A DNA stretch of 64,000 nt, from positions 1-64,000 of the forward strand of contig NZ_JAHDYS010000006.1 in the NCBI RefSeq assembly GCF_018531195.1, read 5' to 3'. Origin of the DNA: Pelotalea chapellei. GTDB lineage: Bacteria > Desulfobacterota > Desulfuromonadia > Geobacterales > Pseudopelobacteraceae. The notes beneath the pieces were generated by a model. The model did not search any database. It was not told the DNA's origin and saw nothing but the letters and a program-made list of their open reading frames with translations. Position numbers and translations under genes: made by a program. Of the stretch, positions 26,610 to 36,262 are shown one piece after another; position 1 is the first letter of the stretch; each line of letters opens with the position of its first letter.

Positions 26610-27500
26610 CTATTCATACCCCAGTTCACGCAATACTGCCGTGCGTTCAGTCCAGCGCTCCTGGACCTTTACGTACAACTCAAGAAAAATGCGCGTACCC
26701 AGAAGACGTTCGATATCCTTACGGGCCTGTTCGCCAATTTTTTTCAACATTGCACCTTTTTTACCAATAATGATTCCCTTTTGCCCTTCACGCTCTACCA
26801 AGATCATCGCGGAAATTGCAATTACACCATTGTCGCGTTCCTTGAAAGCTTCCACCACTACAGCAGTTCCATAGGGAACTTCTTCATTAGTTAAACGAAA
26901 AACTTTTTCACGAATAAGTTCAGCGCATATGACCTTTTCCGGTTGGTCTGTGAGAATGTCTTCTGGAAAATACTGTATGCCGAGAGGAAGTCTTTGTCTC
27001 ACCAGATCTACCAGATGCTCGACATTGCTGCCACTTTGAGCGGAAAGCGGTATTATTTCGGAAAATTCATACAGACCTGCAAAAGCCGCAATTATCTCCA
27101 GCAACCGTTCCTTTGGTTCAACAAGGTCTATTTTATTAAGCACAAGAAAAACAGGACAGGCAGCTTTCGTTGTGATCTTGCGGACAAAATCATCATCGGG
27201 TTTGGCAGTCGCATCAATCACAAGGACAAGCAGATCAATTCCTGATATGGCGTTGTAAGCAGCATCCACCATTGCCTGATTTATGCGGCTTTTTGCTGTA
27301 TGGATGCCCGGTGTATCTACAAAAACAATTTGACTCGAATCATCGGAGAGAATGCCGCGAATTGCTGTTCGGGTAGTTTGTGGCTTATCCGAAACTGCCA
27401 CAATCTTTTCTCCCAGAATGCGATTCAAAAGGGTTGATTTGCCGACATTTGGGCGCCCGACGATCGAAACAAAACCTGACTTAAAACTGTTATTTTTCAT
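26610..27500 (-). CDS. era: GTPase Era
   Basis: The 296-residue GTPase binds the 3' end of 16S rRNA and assists 30S maturation. G1 is '[12 protein letters not shown]', G3 is 'DTPG', G4 is 'NKID', and the C-terminal KH domain has '[14 protein letters not shown]'. I place the start at the ATG at 27500 (residues MKNNSFKSG), with AGGTG upstream; a longer reading from 27542 would overlap glnS by 16 bases. Era is followed with no gap by der. Confidence 0.95.
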   Translation of the reverse strand: MKNNSFKSGFVSIVGRPNVGKSTLLNRILGEKIVAVSDKPQTTRTAIRGILSDDSSQIVFVDTPGIHTAKSRINQAMVDAAYNAISGIDLLVLVIDATAKPDDDFVRKITTKAACPVFLVLNKIDLVEPKERLLEIIAAFAGLYEFSEIIPLSAQSGSNVEHLVDLVRQRLPLGIQYFPEDILTDQPEKVICAELIREKVFRLTNEEVPYGTAVVVEAFKERDNGVIAISAMILVEREGQKGIIIGKKGAMLKKIGEQARKDIERLLGTRIFLELYVKVQERWTERTAVLRELGYE

Positions 27501-27526
27501 GGTGTTACACCTGTATCTTTCATGTA

Positions 27527-29194
27527 TTACTTCTTCGACCACGTGTCTTTCAGCGTGACTACGCGGTTGAATACCAACTGGTCAATTACTGAGTCTTGAG
27601 GATCAAGACGGAAGTATCCCTGACGTTCAAACTGAACGCGTGTTTCCGGATCCAGGTCTCTCAGGTTAGGCTCGAGTTTGCAGCCGGAAAGGACCTCAAT
27701 GGAAAGCGGGTTAAGAAACTGCTTGTAATCGATTTCGCCACGGTCTGGATTGGGATCGGAGAAAAGTCGGTCGAACAGCCGAACTTCAGCATCAACGGCA
27801 TACTGGGCCGATACCCAGTGAATGGTCCCCTTGATTTTCCTGCCATCTGCGGCAGATCCTCCGCGAGAGGCAGGATCATATTCACAGTGAACCTCAACTA
27901 CGGCGCCAGCTTCATCTTTAACAACTCCGGTGCAACGAACAATGTAGGCATAACGAAGTCGCACTTCGTTACCTGGTGTCATGCGGAAGAAGCCTTTCGG
28001 AGGATTTTCTGAAAAATCATCCTGTTCGATAAAAATTTCGCGCGAAAAGTTGATTGTCCGATTGCCCAACTCAGGATTCTGGGGGTGATTGGCAGCTTCA
28101 AATTCCTCCACCTGACCTTCAGGATAATTGTCAACTATCACCTTGAGCGGTCGCAAAACCGCCAGAGCACGTGGTGCCCGTTCGTTAAGGTCTTCACGTA
28201 CGCACTCTTCCAGAACAGACATCTCTATCCAGGAGTCGCTCCTGCCAACACCAATCCGATCACAGAAGGTTCGTATTGATTCAGGTGTAAAGCCGCGACG
28301 CCTGAGCCCCATTAGAGTCGGCAAGCGCGGATCATCCCAACCATTGACAATCTTCTGGGAAACCAGTTCATGCAGTTTCCGCTTACTCATTACGGTATAG
28401 GTAAGGTTCAGTCGAGCAAACTCGTACTGCCGTGGACGTGCAGGTACCGGCAGAGTATCAAGAAACCATTCGTAGAGTGGTCGGTGCGACTCAAACTCCA
28501 AGGTGCAGATAGAATGAGTTATTCCCTCAATTGCGTCAGACTGACCATGTGCAAAATCATACATTGGGTAAATGCACCAGCTATTCCCAACGTGGGGATG
28601 AGGAGCATGGATGATTCGGTACAGCACCGGATCGCGAAGGCTGAGGTTGGGCGAGGACATATCAATCTTCGCTCTAAGCACTCTGGCACCATCTGGAAAT
28701 TCCCCGCTCTTCATTCGACGAAATAGAGCCAGATTTTCATCTGTCGAACGGGAGCGGTAAGGACTTTCGATGCCTGGTTCGGTCAGGGTGCCACGATAGG
28801 CTCGCATTTCTGCTGCAGTTAGATCTTCTACATATGCCTTTTCCTGCAGAATCAAATACTCAGCCCACTGGTAGAGTTGCTCAAAATAGTCGGAAGCATG
28901 GTAAAGATTCTGTCCCCAGTCAAAACCAAGCCAACGAACGCTCTCCTTGATCGACTCAATATATTCCTGTTCTTCTTTGGCGGGGTTGGTATCGTCGAAG
29001 CGGAGATGGCATCGTCCACCAAAATCACGCGCAAGACCGAAATTGAGGCAGATTGACTTGGCATGTCCGATGTGCAGGTACCCGTTTGGCTCAGGTGGAA
29101 AACGCGTTACGATGGAAGCGTGTTTACCGGACTTTAAGTCATCTTCTACTATTGTGCGCAAGAAATTCGATGATGGTATGGTTTCTGTTGACAT
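27527..29194 (-). CDS. glnS: Glutaminyl-tRNA synthetase
   Basis: The 555-residue class I synthetase charges tRNA-Gln directly. The catalytic signatures are '[15 protein letters not shown]' and the KMSKS-like 'VMSKRKL'. The two C-terminal beta-barrel anticodon-binding domains fill the last 200 residues. Length equals the E. coli enzyme (about 554). GAGG precedes the ATG. A glutamyl-tRNA synthetase is excluded by the 'HIGH' context and the C-terminal beta barrels. Its presence means the organism need not rely on the amidotransferase route for Gln-tRNA. Confidence 0.95.
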   Translation of the reverse strand: MSTETIPSSNFLRTIVEDDLKSGKHASIVTRFPPEPNGYLHIGHAKSICLNFGLARDFGGRCHLRFDDTNPAKEEQEYIESIKESVRWLGFDWGQNLYHASDYFEQLYQWAEYLILQEKAYVEDLTAAEMRAYRGTLTEPGIESPYRSRSTDENLALFRRMKSGEFPDGARVLRAKIDMSSPNLSLRDPVLYRIIHAPHPHVGNSWCIYPMYDFAHGQSDAIEGITHSICTLEFESHRPLYEWFLDTLPVPARPRQYEFARLNLTYTVMSKRKLHELVSQKIVNGWDDPRLPTLMGLRRRGFTPESIRTFCDRIGVGRSDSWIEMSVLEECVREDLNERAPRALAVLRPLKVIVDNYPEGQVEEFEAANHPQNPELGNRTINFSREIFIEQDDFSENPPKGFFRMTPGNEVRLRYAYIVRCTGVVKDEAGAVVEVHCEYDPASRGGSAADGRKIKGTIHWVSAQYAVDAEVRLFDRLFSDPNPDRGEIDYKQFLNPLSIEVLSGCKLEPNLRDLDPETRVQFERQGYFRLDPQDSVIDQLVFNRVVTLKDTWSKK

Positions 29195-29227
29195 AAGTTC
29201 CTCTGTAAAAAATCCGAATATATGACG

Positions 29228-30544
29228 CTAGGCGATTTCACCCAGAAGCGAGTTCTGAAAAACATTCGTAATCCGCACTTCGACAAAACTACCAATCAGC
29301 TTCTTGTCACCGGCAAAATTAACTGTCCGGCCGTTATCAGCCTTGCCTGAAATTTGCCCCGATCGTTTTCCCTCACCTTCAACCAAAACAGACTGCACTG
29401 ATCCAAGATATTCCGATTGAATTTCCATGGTGATGTTTTTTTGCAGATGCTGCAGGCGTTCAAGTCGACGTTGTTTTTCTTCCCTTTCAACTTCATCTGC
29501 CATTTCTGCTGCAGCAGTGCCTGGTCGTGCTGAATACACAAAAGAAAAGAGATCTATGTAACGGACCTCTTCCAGAAGAGAAAGTGTCTGCTCAAAGTCT
29601 TCTTCAGTCTCACCCGGAAAACCGACGATCATATCGCCGGTAATGGCAATCCCGGGACGGGCTGCTTTCAGTTTCCTGATTTTTTCAAGGTAGGTTTCCC
29701 GGGTATAACCGCGGTTCATCGCCTGCAGGATCCTATTGCTTCCCGATTGGGCGGGAAGCTGTATCTGACCGCAAAGTTTGGGGATCTCCCTGAAACAGTT
29801 GATCAGCTCGTCAGACATATCTTTGGGATGGGACGTACTAAAGCGGATCCTGTGTAAATCCTGAATTTCGGCTATTTTGCCGATAAGCTCTGCAAAGCCC
29901 GGTTCATTAGGGGTGTTGAGTCCGTAAGAATTGACATTCTGTCCCAGCAGCACTACCTCGCGAACACCTGCGTTGGTTAGGACTCTGATCTCATTCACAA
30001 TATCATCTGAGCGACGACTGATTTCACGACCACGCACATAGGGCACGATGCAATACGAACAAAAATTATTGCAGCCTTGCATAACTGTAACGAAACTACT
30101 TAATCGGCTGGTAGTCTTTGTCACCGGAAACAGGTCCAAACGCTGGTCGTTGTCGATAAAGTCTGTCTCGCAGCGCCGCTCTCCGCCTTCAGCTGCGGCT
30201 ACCATTTCAGGAAGGAGATGCAGGTTATGTGTGCCGAAAACAAGATCCAGCCAAGGAAGTCTTTTCAGCAATTCCTCTCCCTCTTGCTGGGCTACACAAC
30301 CACCAACACCTACTAACAGGTGTTTGTTACGTTTTTTAAATACACGCAGGTTTGCAAGGCGCCTGTATACTTTTTCTTCGGCACCGCCGCGAACACTGCA
30401 AGTGTTCAGCAGAATCATGTCTGCATCAGATGGAGTACTTGTGGGACGATAGCCAAGATCTGCGAGCATCGTCACGATGCGTTCGGAATCGCTGACGTTC
30501 ATCTGGCATCCGAATGTTTCTATGTAAAGGCGTTTACTCAACAT
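29228..30544 (-). CDS. miaB: tRNA-2-methylthio-N6-dimethylallyladenosine synthase
   Basis: The 438-residue radical SAM methylthiotransferase adds a methylthio group to i6A37 of tRNAs reading UNN codons. The N-terminal UPF0004 domain starts 'IETFGCQMNVSDSE' and holds one set of cluster cysteines. The radical SAM triad is in 'GCNNFCSYCIVPYVRG', and the C-terminal TRAM domain covers about the last 65 residues. The 'MNVSDSE' context fits MiaB better than RimO or MtaB. It is 33 bases upstream of glnS and may share its transcript. Confidence 0.94.
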   Translation of the reverse strand: MLSKRLYIETFGCQMNVSDSERIVTMLADLGYRPTSTPSDADMILLNTCSVRGGAEEKVYRRLANLRVFKKRNKHLLVGVGGCVAQQEGEELLKRLPWLDLVFGTHNLHLLPEMVAAAEGGERRCETDFIDNDQRLDLFPVTKTTSRLSSFVTVMQGCNNFCSYCIVPYVRGREISRRSDDIVNEIRVLTNAGVREVVLLGQNVNSYGLNTPNEPGFAELIGKIAEIQDLHRIRFSTSHPKDMSDELINCFREIPKLCGQIQLPAQSGSNRILQAMNRGYTRETYLEKIRKLKAARPGIAITGDMIVGFPGETEEDFEQTLSLLEEVRYIDLFSFVYSARPGTAAAEMADEVEREEKQRRLERLQHLQKNITMEIQSEYLGSVQSVLVEGEGKRSGQISGKADNGRTVNFAGDKKLIGSFVEVRITNVFQNSLLGEIA

Positions 30545-30693
30545 GGTGAATTAATTTTTATACGCGACAACACTCTGTAAAGTCAATAAAATAGGTGTTT
30601 TTCAGCTACCGACTCATGCTCTTGCAGGCTTGACAAACTATCGTGATGGAACATATTCTTTGGGATATTAAAACTCGTGAAGGTAATCTGCCG

Positions 30694-31398
30694 ATGAATG
30701 TTGACTGGAATCAAATAGACACCGTACTGCTGGATATGGACGGCACCCTGCTGGACCGGCATTTTGACGACCATTTCTGGCTTGAGCACGTTCCCAAGAG
30801 GTGGGCTGCTAAACATGGAACATCGCTCGATCATGCATGCAAATACCTGGTCTCACTCTTCAGATCACAGGAGAACACTCTCAATTGGACCGATCTTGAT
30901 TATTGGTCTGATCGTCTTAATCTCGACATCCCTCTACTTAAAAAAGAAGTTGAACATCTCATTGCTGTCCATCCCTTTGTCATGGAATTCTTGCTCTTTC
31001 TTGCACACCACAACAAAAAAATATGGCTTGTGACCAACGCCCACTCTAAAACCCTTGACCTCAAGATGAAGAAAACACTGATAGGTCCTTATTTTACTGG
31101 AATAATTTCAGCCCATCAGGTTGGGCTCCCTAAGGAGGACAATCGCTTCTGGGGGGCTTTGCAAAATTTCATTCCCTATGATCCGCAGCGTACTTTGCTG
31201 GGCGAAGATAGTGAGACCAATCTTTCAACTGCCAAAGAATTTGGAATAAAATTCCTTATTTATATCAGCCGTTTCAGTTCCAAGATAACTCCCCAACCTT
31301 CCAGCCGATTCAGTTCAATTGAGTATTTTCGTCAATTGATTCCTGAACGAGACAGTATGATCACAAGCATATCAGGACCTGAAGGAGGGGCAGCATGA
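30694..31398 (+). CDS. HAD-family GMP/IMP nucleotidase (YrfG/YjjG-like)
   Basis: The 234-residue haloacid dehalogenase-type hydrolase has motif I 'LLDMDGTLLD' with both catalytic Asp residues, motif II 'VTNAH' and motif IV 'LLGEDSETN'. The segment 'FDDHFWLEHVPKRWAAKHG' and 'LNWTDLDYWSDRL' closely recall E. coli YrfG (NudE-linked GMP/IMP nucleotidase). The ATG at 30694 is preferred because GAAGG lies upstream and the N-terminus then matches the family; a GTG at 30643 is in frame but has no ribosome binding site. It overlaps the next gene by 4 bases. Confidence 0.85.
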   Translation: MNVDWNQIDTVLLDMDGTLLDRHFDDHFWLEHVPKRWAAKHGTSLDHACKYLVSLFRSQENTLNWTDLDYWSDRLNLDIPLLKKEVEHLIAVHPFVMEFLLFLAHHNKKIWLVTNAHSKTLDLKMKKTLIGPYFTGIISAHQVGLPKEDNRFWGALQNFIPYDPQRTLLGEDSETNLSTAKEFGIKFLIYISRFSSKITPQPSSRFSSIEYFRQLIPERDSMITSISGPEGGAA

Positions 31399-32180
31399 AA
31401 TTAACTTTGTGGTCGATGCTTTTAATACTCTCATCGCTGTCCACAGTTTTGGCCGCCACTGAGCAGGAAATGCATTTGGGAAGGTTCAGCAACGGCGACA
31501 TGACTGGCTGGAAAGAACAAACCCTCGGTTTAATGAAACCTAAAACAACTTATTCAATTTCCAAAATAAACGAACATTCCGTTTTACTTGCAACCTCTAA
31601 AAAATCCGCTTCTGGACAGATTTATAAGTTAAATATAGACCCGAAAGAGTATCCGATTCTTTCATGGTCTTGGAAGATTGATCATACAATTAAAAAGGGA
31701 GATGAAAGAACCAAAGAGGGAGATGATTTTGCAGCACGGGTTTATGTACTTTTTCCGCGCGGCTTTTTCACCAAAACTCGTGCGATTTGTTATGTATGGG
31801 CCAACAAGCTTCCCAAGGGAACACATGTAACCAGTCCCTTTACGGCCAATGTCATAACTGTTGCTGTGGATTCGGGAGATGAACTTGCTGGGCGCTGGAC
31901 CAGCCATCAAAGAAATGTATACGAGGATTACAAGTCGTTTTTTAAAGAGGAACCACCGAAATTAGGTGCGGTTGCAATTATGACCGACACCGACAATACC
32001 TCTGAATCTGCTATTGGGTATTATGGGGACATCTCATTACTTCATTCTGGAAAAGTGGATGAACCTGATAACGGTAAAAAAGAACAGCGCCTGAAAGATA
32101 CAAAACAGAAAGAACAAATCAAAGAAGAGCGGGGAAACAAAGGATTCTCACGATATTCTACGTCCGGCCCCTCCAGATGA
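31395..32180 (+). CDS. Exported DUF3047-family protein
   Basis: This 261-residue protein has a signal peptide (about 1-20, ending 'STVLA') and a DUF3047-like domain (about 25-215), recognised by 'LSWSWKIDHTIKKGDERTK', 'DDFAARVYVLFP' and 'DTDNTSESAIGYYGDI'. The last 45 residues are a Lys/Glu/Gln-rich tail that is probably disordered. The function of DUF3047 is unknown; its fold suggests a jelly-roll, possibly ligand-binding, protein of the periplasm. The 4-base overlap with the HAD nucleotidase gene indicates co-expression. Confidence 0.8.
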   Translation: MKLTLWSMLLILSSLSTVLAATEQEMHLGRFSNGDMTGWKEQTLGLMKPKTTYSISKINEHSVLLATSKKSASGQIYKLNIDPKEYPILSWSWKIDHTIKKGDERTKEGDDFAARVYVLFPRGFFTKTRAICYVWANKLPKGTHVTSPFTANVITVAVDSGDELAGRWTSHQRNVYEDYKSFFKEEPPKLGAVAIMTDTDNTSESAIGYYGDISLLHSGKVDEPDNGKKEQRLKDTKQKEQIKEERGNKGFSRYSTSGPSR

Positions 32181-32220
32181 CCATAGTGAGATTCCTCTGA
32201 ATCCCATAGTTTTTCGAAAG

Positions 32221-32562
32221 CTACATGCGGCTTAATTTTGTTCTAAATTTTTCCAGCTTGGAAGCACCCTCTTCGATCAGACGAATGAGATCTTTACGGG
32301 CACTGCCGGCAACATCTTTGCCCTTCTCCACCAAGTCATCGGTTTTGTCTCCAATGGATTCAACGAGATTGGTAATGGAGACAGAAAGGTCTTCAACTGC
32401 TTCATCGGCCCGAGTCCTAACTCTTTTTGCACATCGGTTAAGGTCCCGCCTGGTCCTTTCGCCAGATTGCGGAGCAAAAAGCAAGGCTACTCCAGCGCCA
32501 ATTATTCCGCCCGCCACGATTAAAAGTGCTGCCGCCGCTAATTTTTTTTCTCTGTCTTCCAT
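32221..32562 (-). CDS. YtxH-domain membrane-associated protein
   Basis: The 113-residue protein has one N-terminal hydrophobic segment (about 9-28) with 'GGIIGAGVALLFAPQSG', the YtxH/GvpP signature, followed by a charged amphipathic helix region (about 40-113). YtxH proteins are small stress-associated proteins of unknown mechanism. GGAGG lies upstream of the ATG. It is alone on its strand, convergent with the DUF3047 gene and divergent from the LuxR-type regulator. Confidence 0.85.
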   Translation of the reverse strand: MEDREKKLAAAALLIVAGGIIGAGVALLFAPQSGERTRRDLNRCAKRVRTRADEAVEDLSVSITNLVESIGDKTDDLVEKGKDVAGSARKDLIRLIEEGASKLEKFRTKLSRM

Positions 32563-32715
32563 GATTATCCTCCATCATTTTTAATGTCTTTAGTTTACCT
32601 TAAGTTCGTGGAAAGATAAAAGTTATTTATTCAAAAACGATTACGTGCTATACCACCGCCATCAATAAAATTAATTATATTAAATTAGTTATTGCACACA
32701 TTAAAGGAGATGGTT

Positions 32716-33312
32716 GTGAACATCCTTGTCAAACTCAGCAACCAGGTTTTGACCAACTCTCTCTGTGAATTTCTCAGTGGATCTCTGGAATCATGCCATT
32801 CTTTTGTTGCAGACGATATACATGGCAACCAGGAACCGGATCTTATTCTTATTGATGCAGTTACTCTCAAAACAAATTTTATTCAGACCTGGCCGACAGC
32901 CAAAATAATTCTTCTGGATACAGGATTACAGGAGAATGAAATGATCAAAGTTCTTCTTTCCTATAAACTGCAAGGCATCATAGCTACTGATACCGATACC
33001 CAACTTTTTTTTAAAGCACTTTCAGTTATACATGCTGGACAAATTTGGATCGATAATAGCAAATTGAAAGCACTTCTTGGTTATGCTGAATCAGCCTCTT
33101 TTTCCCAAAATCTCGACAAGATCAGCCCTAAGGAAAAAGAGGTAGTCATTCTGGTATCACAAGGCTTTAAAAACCGAGAGATTGCTCACAAACTCCATAT
33201 CAGCGAACAAACTGTCAAAGTCCACATCAGCAACATTTTACGAAAAGCCCAGGCCAGCAACAGGTCTCAACTCGTACCACTCGCTATGCAACTGCGGTTT
33301 TCTCCCTCCTGA
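32716..33312 (+). CDS. LuxR/NarL-type regulator with degenerate receiver domain
   Basis: The 198-residue protein has a receiver-like domain (about 1-115) and a LuxR-type helix-turn-helix (about 137-197: 'ISPKEKEVVILVSQGFKNREIA' and 'EQTVKVHISNILRKA'). Asp47 in 'DLILIDAV' is at the phosphorylation position, but the N-terminal acidic pair that binds magnesium is missing ('NILVKLSNQ'), so normal phosphorylation is doubtful. GTG at 32716 is chosen because AAAGGAG lies 7 bases upstream. The gene stands alone and points towards the accessory cluster that starts 196 bases later, so it might regulate it; that is inference. Confidence 0.85.
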   Translation: MNILVKLSNQVLTNSLCEFLSGSLESCHSFVADDIHGNQEPDLILIDAVTLKTNFIQTWPTAKIILLDTGLQENEMIKVLLSYKLQGIIATDTDTQLFFKALSVIHAGQIWIDNSKLKALLGYAESASFSQNLDKISPKEKEVVILVSQGFKNREIAHKLHISEQTVKVHISNILRKAQASNRSQLVPLAMQLRFSPS

Positions 33313-33507
33313 ATCGCCTGTATTCTTTCTTTTAACTTACAACTTTAGATCTAACCCTACCCTGCTGAAACTATATACCCCTTAAGAACTACAAAATAAA
33401 TAAACTCTAAGGTAATTGATTTTTTTAAATCTTAGGAACACTAATATCTTCAGTTAATTGCCAGCCGCCTACACGCGAATGGAGTTTGGCGGAGAGGAGT
33501 ATGAGCA

Positions 33508-34311
33508 ATGCAGACAAAATATGGGTTCCATCTTCTCACCATTGATGAATTTGACAGATGGTTACAAACGAACCTTTTCAACCGGGCAATCTCACTGCTG
33601 CAGAATCATCACACCTGGTTACCTGATTACGGAACCTTTACTGGTTCCAATCATTTCGCCTTGATGAAAAGCATGAATGATGCACACCTTGAGCGTGGCT
33701 TCGACATGATCGCACAAAATATTACCACTTTCCCTGATGGCACTCTGGCTGTTTGTCGTCCCCTGGACAGGGTACCAGCCGGCATTAAAGGGGCCAACAG
33801 CAAGGGAATCTGCATTGAGCACCTGGGCAACTTTGATAACAAGGACACTGTAACTGCGCTTCATCACGAGACGATCATCCGTGTAAATGCCCTACTGTGC
33901 CGAGAATTCAGCCTTATTCCAACAACCAGCAGTATCGTTTACCATCACTGGTTTGATCTTACAACCGGAGAGCGCACTAACGGCAGCGGTACAACCAAGA
34001 GCTGTCCTGGAACATGTTTCTTTGGAGGCAATACAGTGGAGACCGCAGCAGAGCATTTTATTCCACAGATCGTCACCGCAGCATCAGGACACGCTTCTGC
34101 TACAAATCCTTCCAGTACCTCAGGCGGTGAACAAGCCATAGTCACTGCCAACCCAACACTCAATATTCGTTGCAGTCCCTCCTCCGATGCACGGTCCATC
34201 GGAAGCTTGCGTCGCGGTTCATCGGTTAATGTATATGCACGGCAGGACAACTGGTGCCGAATTCATCCCAAGGAAAGCCATTGGGTTGCAGCTAGATACC
34301 TGGAATTTTGA
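33508..34311 (+). CDS. N-acetylmuramoyl-L-alanine amidase with C-terminal SH3b domain
   Basis: The 267-residue protein has an Amidase_2/PGRP-type catalytic domain (about 5-185). Zinc ligands are probably in 'NHHTW' (34-35), 'YHHW' (146-147) and Cys166 ('KSCPG'). A Ser/Thr-rich linker leads to an SH3b domain (about 205-267, 'TLNIRCSPSSDARSIGSLRRG'). It should cleave between muramic acid and the stem peptide. There is no signal peptide, so export would need another route, or it may act on incoming or damaged cell wall. AGGAG precedes the ATG. It is the first of eight plus-strand genes that appear to form one cluster. Confidence 0.87.
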   Translation: MQTKYGFHLLTIDEFDRWLQTNLFNRAISLLQNHHTWLPDYGTFTGSNHFALMKSMNDAHLERGFDMIAQNITTFPDGTLAVCRPLDRVPAGIKGANSKGICIEHLGNFDNKDTVTALHHETIIRVNALLCREFSLIPTTSSIVYHHWFDLTTGERTNGSGTTKSCPGTCFFGGNTVETAAEHFIPQIVTAASGHASATNPSSTSGGEQAIVTANPTLNIRCSPSSDARSIGSLRRGSSVNVYARQDNWCRIHPKESHWVAARYLEF

Positions 34312-34338
34312 TAACCATACCGTTCGTGGAGGTTATTT

Positions 34339-35382
34339 GTGAGCAGATCGCCAATTTTACTCATTGATGCACCTGAAGATGTTGTTCAAAAACTGATGGA
34401 GTCAAATATTCAATCAACTTTCGATCTCGTTAAAAAGGGAGCCAACCCTTCTCGTCGAAAACAGATTGCAACTGCAGTCGGACTTGACCAGCAAGAATTC
34501 TACAGACTGACCAAACAAGCCGACCTGCTGAGGATTGATGGTCTTGATGCTAATAATGCAAAACTGTTGGTTTCTGCCGGTATTAGGGGGGTTGCCGATC
34601 TGGCGGCCTGCAAGCCTGATAAAGTGTTGCAACGCCTTACTCACCTTGATGGAAGCGGTAGTTCTTCATTGCCCAGTATAAGCCAATTTAAAAAGTGGAG
34701 GGAACTGGCCGGTGATCTAAAAAATGTTGTTTCTCCCGATGTAAATGATCGACCCGATCCGGGACTGATTGATGTTCAGGAGGGGAGCAGTCCACGTGAA
34801 GAGATGTTTGCTGATATGGTCGAAATGGTAACCAACTTGGGGCGTGGAATTGCTGTTGCCCAGCAGGAGATGGATGAACAGGCGATCCGGACCCAGAAAC
34901 TGATCAATGCCGATCAACGTCTACGCAACCTGGGACTGATGGCAACTTGGTTTACTATCCCCGATGCCACCTTTAACTTAAAAATGAATTATTCAGTTAT
35001 CCGTGAACAGGGGGCGGAACATGACGCACCGACCGGTAAACAAAAACTTAAGATCATGCCGCTCAATGCCCGGACCCAAAACTATTTCAAACTCAGTGAA
35101 GGAATGCAGAGTGAGCTGAATATCAGGTTCGCATCCCTGCCCCCCCCTCCCCACGTCACTCAACCACTCATAGTACCCAGTGTGATCGGCAAAACTCTGG
35201 AGGAGGCCAAGGTACTGCTTGCGGCAGAGAATCTCCGAGCTGGCACTGTCACTACCGTTTCGGGGCAGCCTGTGGACAACCACGATACGGATGTGACGGA
35301 CCAGTCGCCTGTCCCGGGCGCTGATGCACGCTTTCAGGATCGTATCAATCTCTTTGTCCGCCGGAAGGATCAGCCGGCATAA
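34339..35382 (+). CDS. DUF4332-like / unknown beta domain / PASTA protein
   Basis: The 347-residue protein has three parts. Residues 1-110 resemble DUF4332, a helix-hairpin-helix-like module ('LLRIDGLDANNAKLLVSAG', 'GVADLAACKPDKVLQRL'). The middle (about 155-270) has a helix followed by strands and shares layout with the two proteins encoded at 36263 and 37041: '...MVTNLGRGIAVAQQEMD...TFNLKMNYSV...IMPLNARTQNYF'. The C-terminus (about 274-344) is a PASTA domain ('VPSVIGKTLEEAKVLLAAE'), which in other proteins binds peptidoglycan or beta-lactams. No signal peptide or membrane helix is visible. It starts at GTG with GGAGG upstream, 27 bases after the amidase gene. I do not know this combination of domains. 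Confidence 0.75.
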   Translation: MSRSPILLIDAPEDVVQKLMESNIQSTFDLVKKGANPSRRKQIATAVGLDQQEFYRLTKQADLLRIDGLDANNAKLLVSAGIRGVADLAACKPDKVLQRLTHLDGSGSSSLPSISQFKKWRELAGDLKNVVSPDVNDRPDPGLIDVQEGSSPREEMFADMVEMVTNLGRGIAVAQQEMDEQAIRTQKLINADQRLRNLGLMATWFTIPDATFNLKMNYSVIREQGAEHDAPTGKQKLKIMPLNARTQNYFKLSEGMQSELNIRFASLPPPPHVTQPLIVPSVIGKTLEEAKVLLAAENLRAGTVTTVSGQPVDNHDTDVTDQSPVPGADARFQDRINLFVRRKDQPA

Positions 35383-35400
35383 CAGGTTATGGAGCTCCCC

Positions 35401-36234
35401 ATGGCACTCGACATCAAGCCAATTGAAGTTATCAAGAATGACCTCATCCGCCTGCAAGCTGAAACTGCTCTCAAGGACACGGTAATAACAAGCCTGGCTG
35501 CCGAAAAAACTACTCTACTACGCGAGAAGAAGGTTTTGAGTGAGGCTTTGGCAACCGCACAATCAACCGTTGACGCAGTACAGGGTCAATCCAGCGCTTT
35601 AAAAAAGCAGCTCGACAGCCTATTACAGGAATCATCGCAGCTTAAAAGTGAGTTGACTGCAAAAACGACAGCATTATCCGCAAAAGAAAAGGAGGTGACG
35701 GAACTACAGGAAAAGAATGCAGCACTGCTGAAAAAGGGAATTACAAATGAAACAGTGCTTACGGAACTGGCAGATCTAAGAATCCAGAACGAATTTCACA
35801 AGAGTCAATTGTTGGCCCGAAACCAGTATCTTCAGCAGATGAGCCTGGAACTTGAAAGCGTTCGTTCAGCACATGCTCGGATTCAGGCAGAAAGGGACGG
35901 AATTGAAAAGGTTCTTATTGCGGAACAGGGTAAACGGACTGCACTTGAGCAGGATCTTTCGTCTTTAAAAGGACGCTCAGAATTCAGCGCCAGTGAAGTT
36001 TCCGGGTATCTAAATGATGCCATTGACACATTCAACAGCCAGAAGAATCTGACCGACAGTAATGTCAATTACATCATCAGCGAACTAGAGGTAGATCTGA
36101 AAGCCGGCATAGGTACAACCAGCGGCTCAAACCTGACCATGCTGGTCCCATCCCGGACTCAATTGACAGAACAGGGACTCAGCAGTTTCAAATTCACCAT
36201 CAGGGCCATTCCGCAGTCTGCGGAGCAAACCTGA
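35401..36234 (+). CDS. Long coiled-coil protein with small C-terminal beta domain
   Basis: The 277-residue protein is a coiled coil from about residue 10 to 200, rich in Lys, Glu, Gln and Leu heptads, with the end forming a compact unit of about 75 residues ('NYIISELEVDLKAGI', 'SSFKFTIRAIP'). That end part resembles in style the strand pattern of the neighbouring beta-domain proteins but I cannot name it. The ATG at 35401 is chosen over 35389 because GGAG lies 6 bases upstream of it. No signal peptide is present. It is probably a structural or scaffolding member of the cluster. Confidence 0.7.
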   Translation: MALDIKPIEVIKNDLIRLQAETALKDTVITSLAAEKTTLLREKKVLSEALATAQSTVDAVQGQSSALKKQLDSLLQESSQLKSELTAKTTALSAKEKEVTELQEKNAALLKKGITNETVLTELADLRIQNEFHKSQLLARNQYLQQMSLELESVRSAHARIQAERDGIEKVLIAEQGKRTALEQDLSSLKGRSEFSASEVSGYLNDAIDTFNSQKNLTDSNVNYIISELEVDLKAGIGTTSGSNLTMLVPSRTQLTEQGLSSFKFTIRAIPQSAEQT

Positions 36235-36262
36235 GAACGCGTCCCCGGAAAGGAGGCATATC

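Noticed and set aside
32225-32584. Plus-strand open frame opposite the YtxH gene
   Set aside because: The minus-strand frame has the YtxH signature and a GGAGG site; the plus-strand frame is its mirror.
33313-33507. Possible riboswitch or sigma-54 promoter before the amidase gene
   Set aside because: No GG-GC pair at -24/-12 and no GEMM-like conserved core were found; only AT-rich sequence and a normal ribosome binding site.
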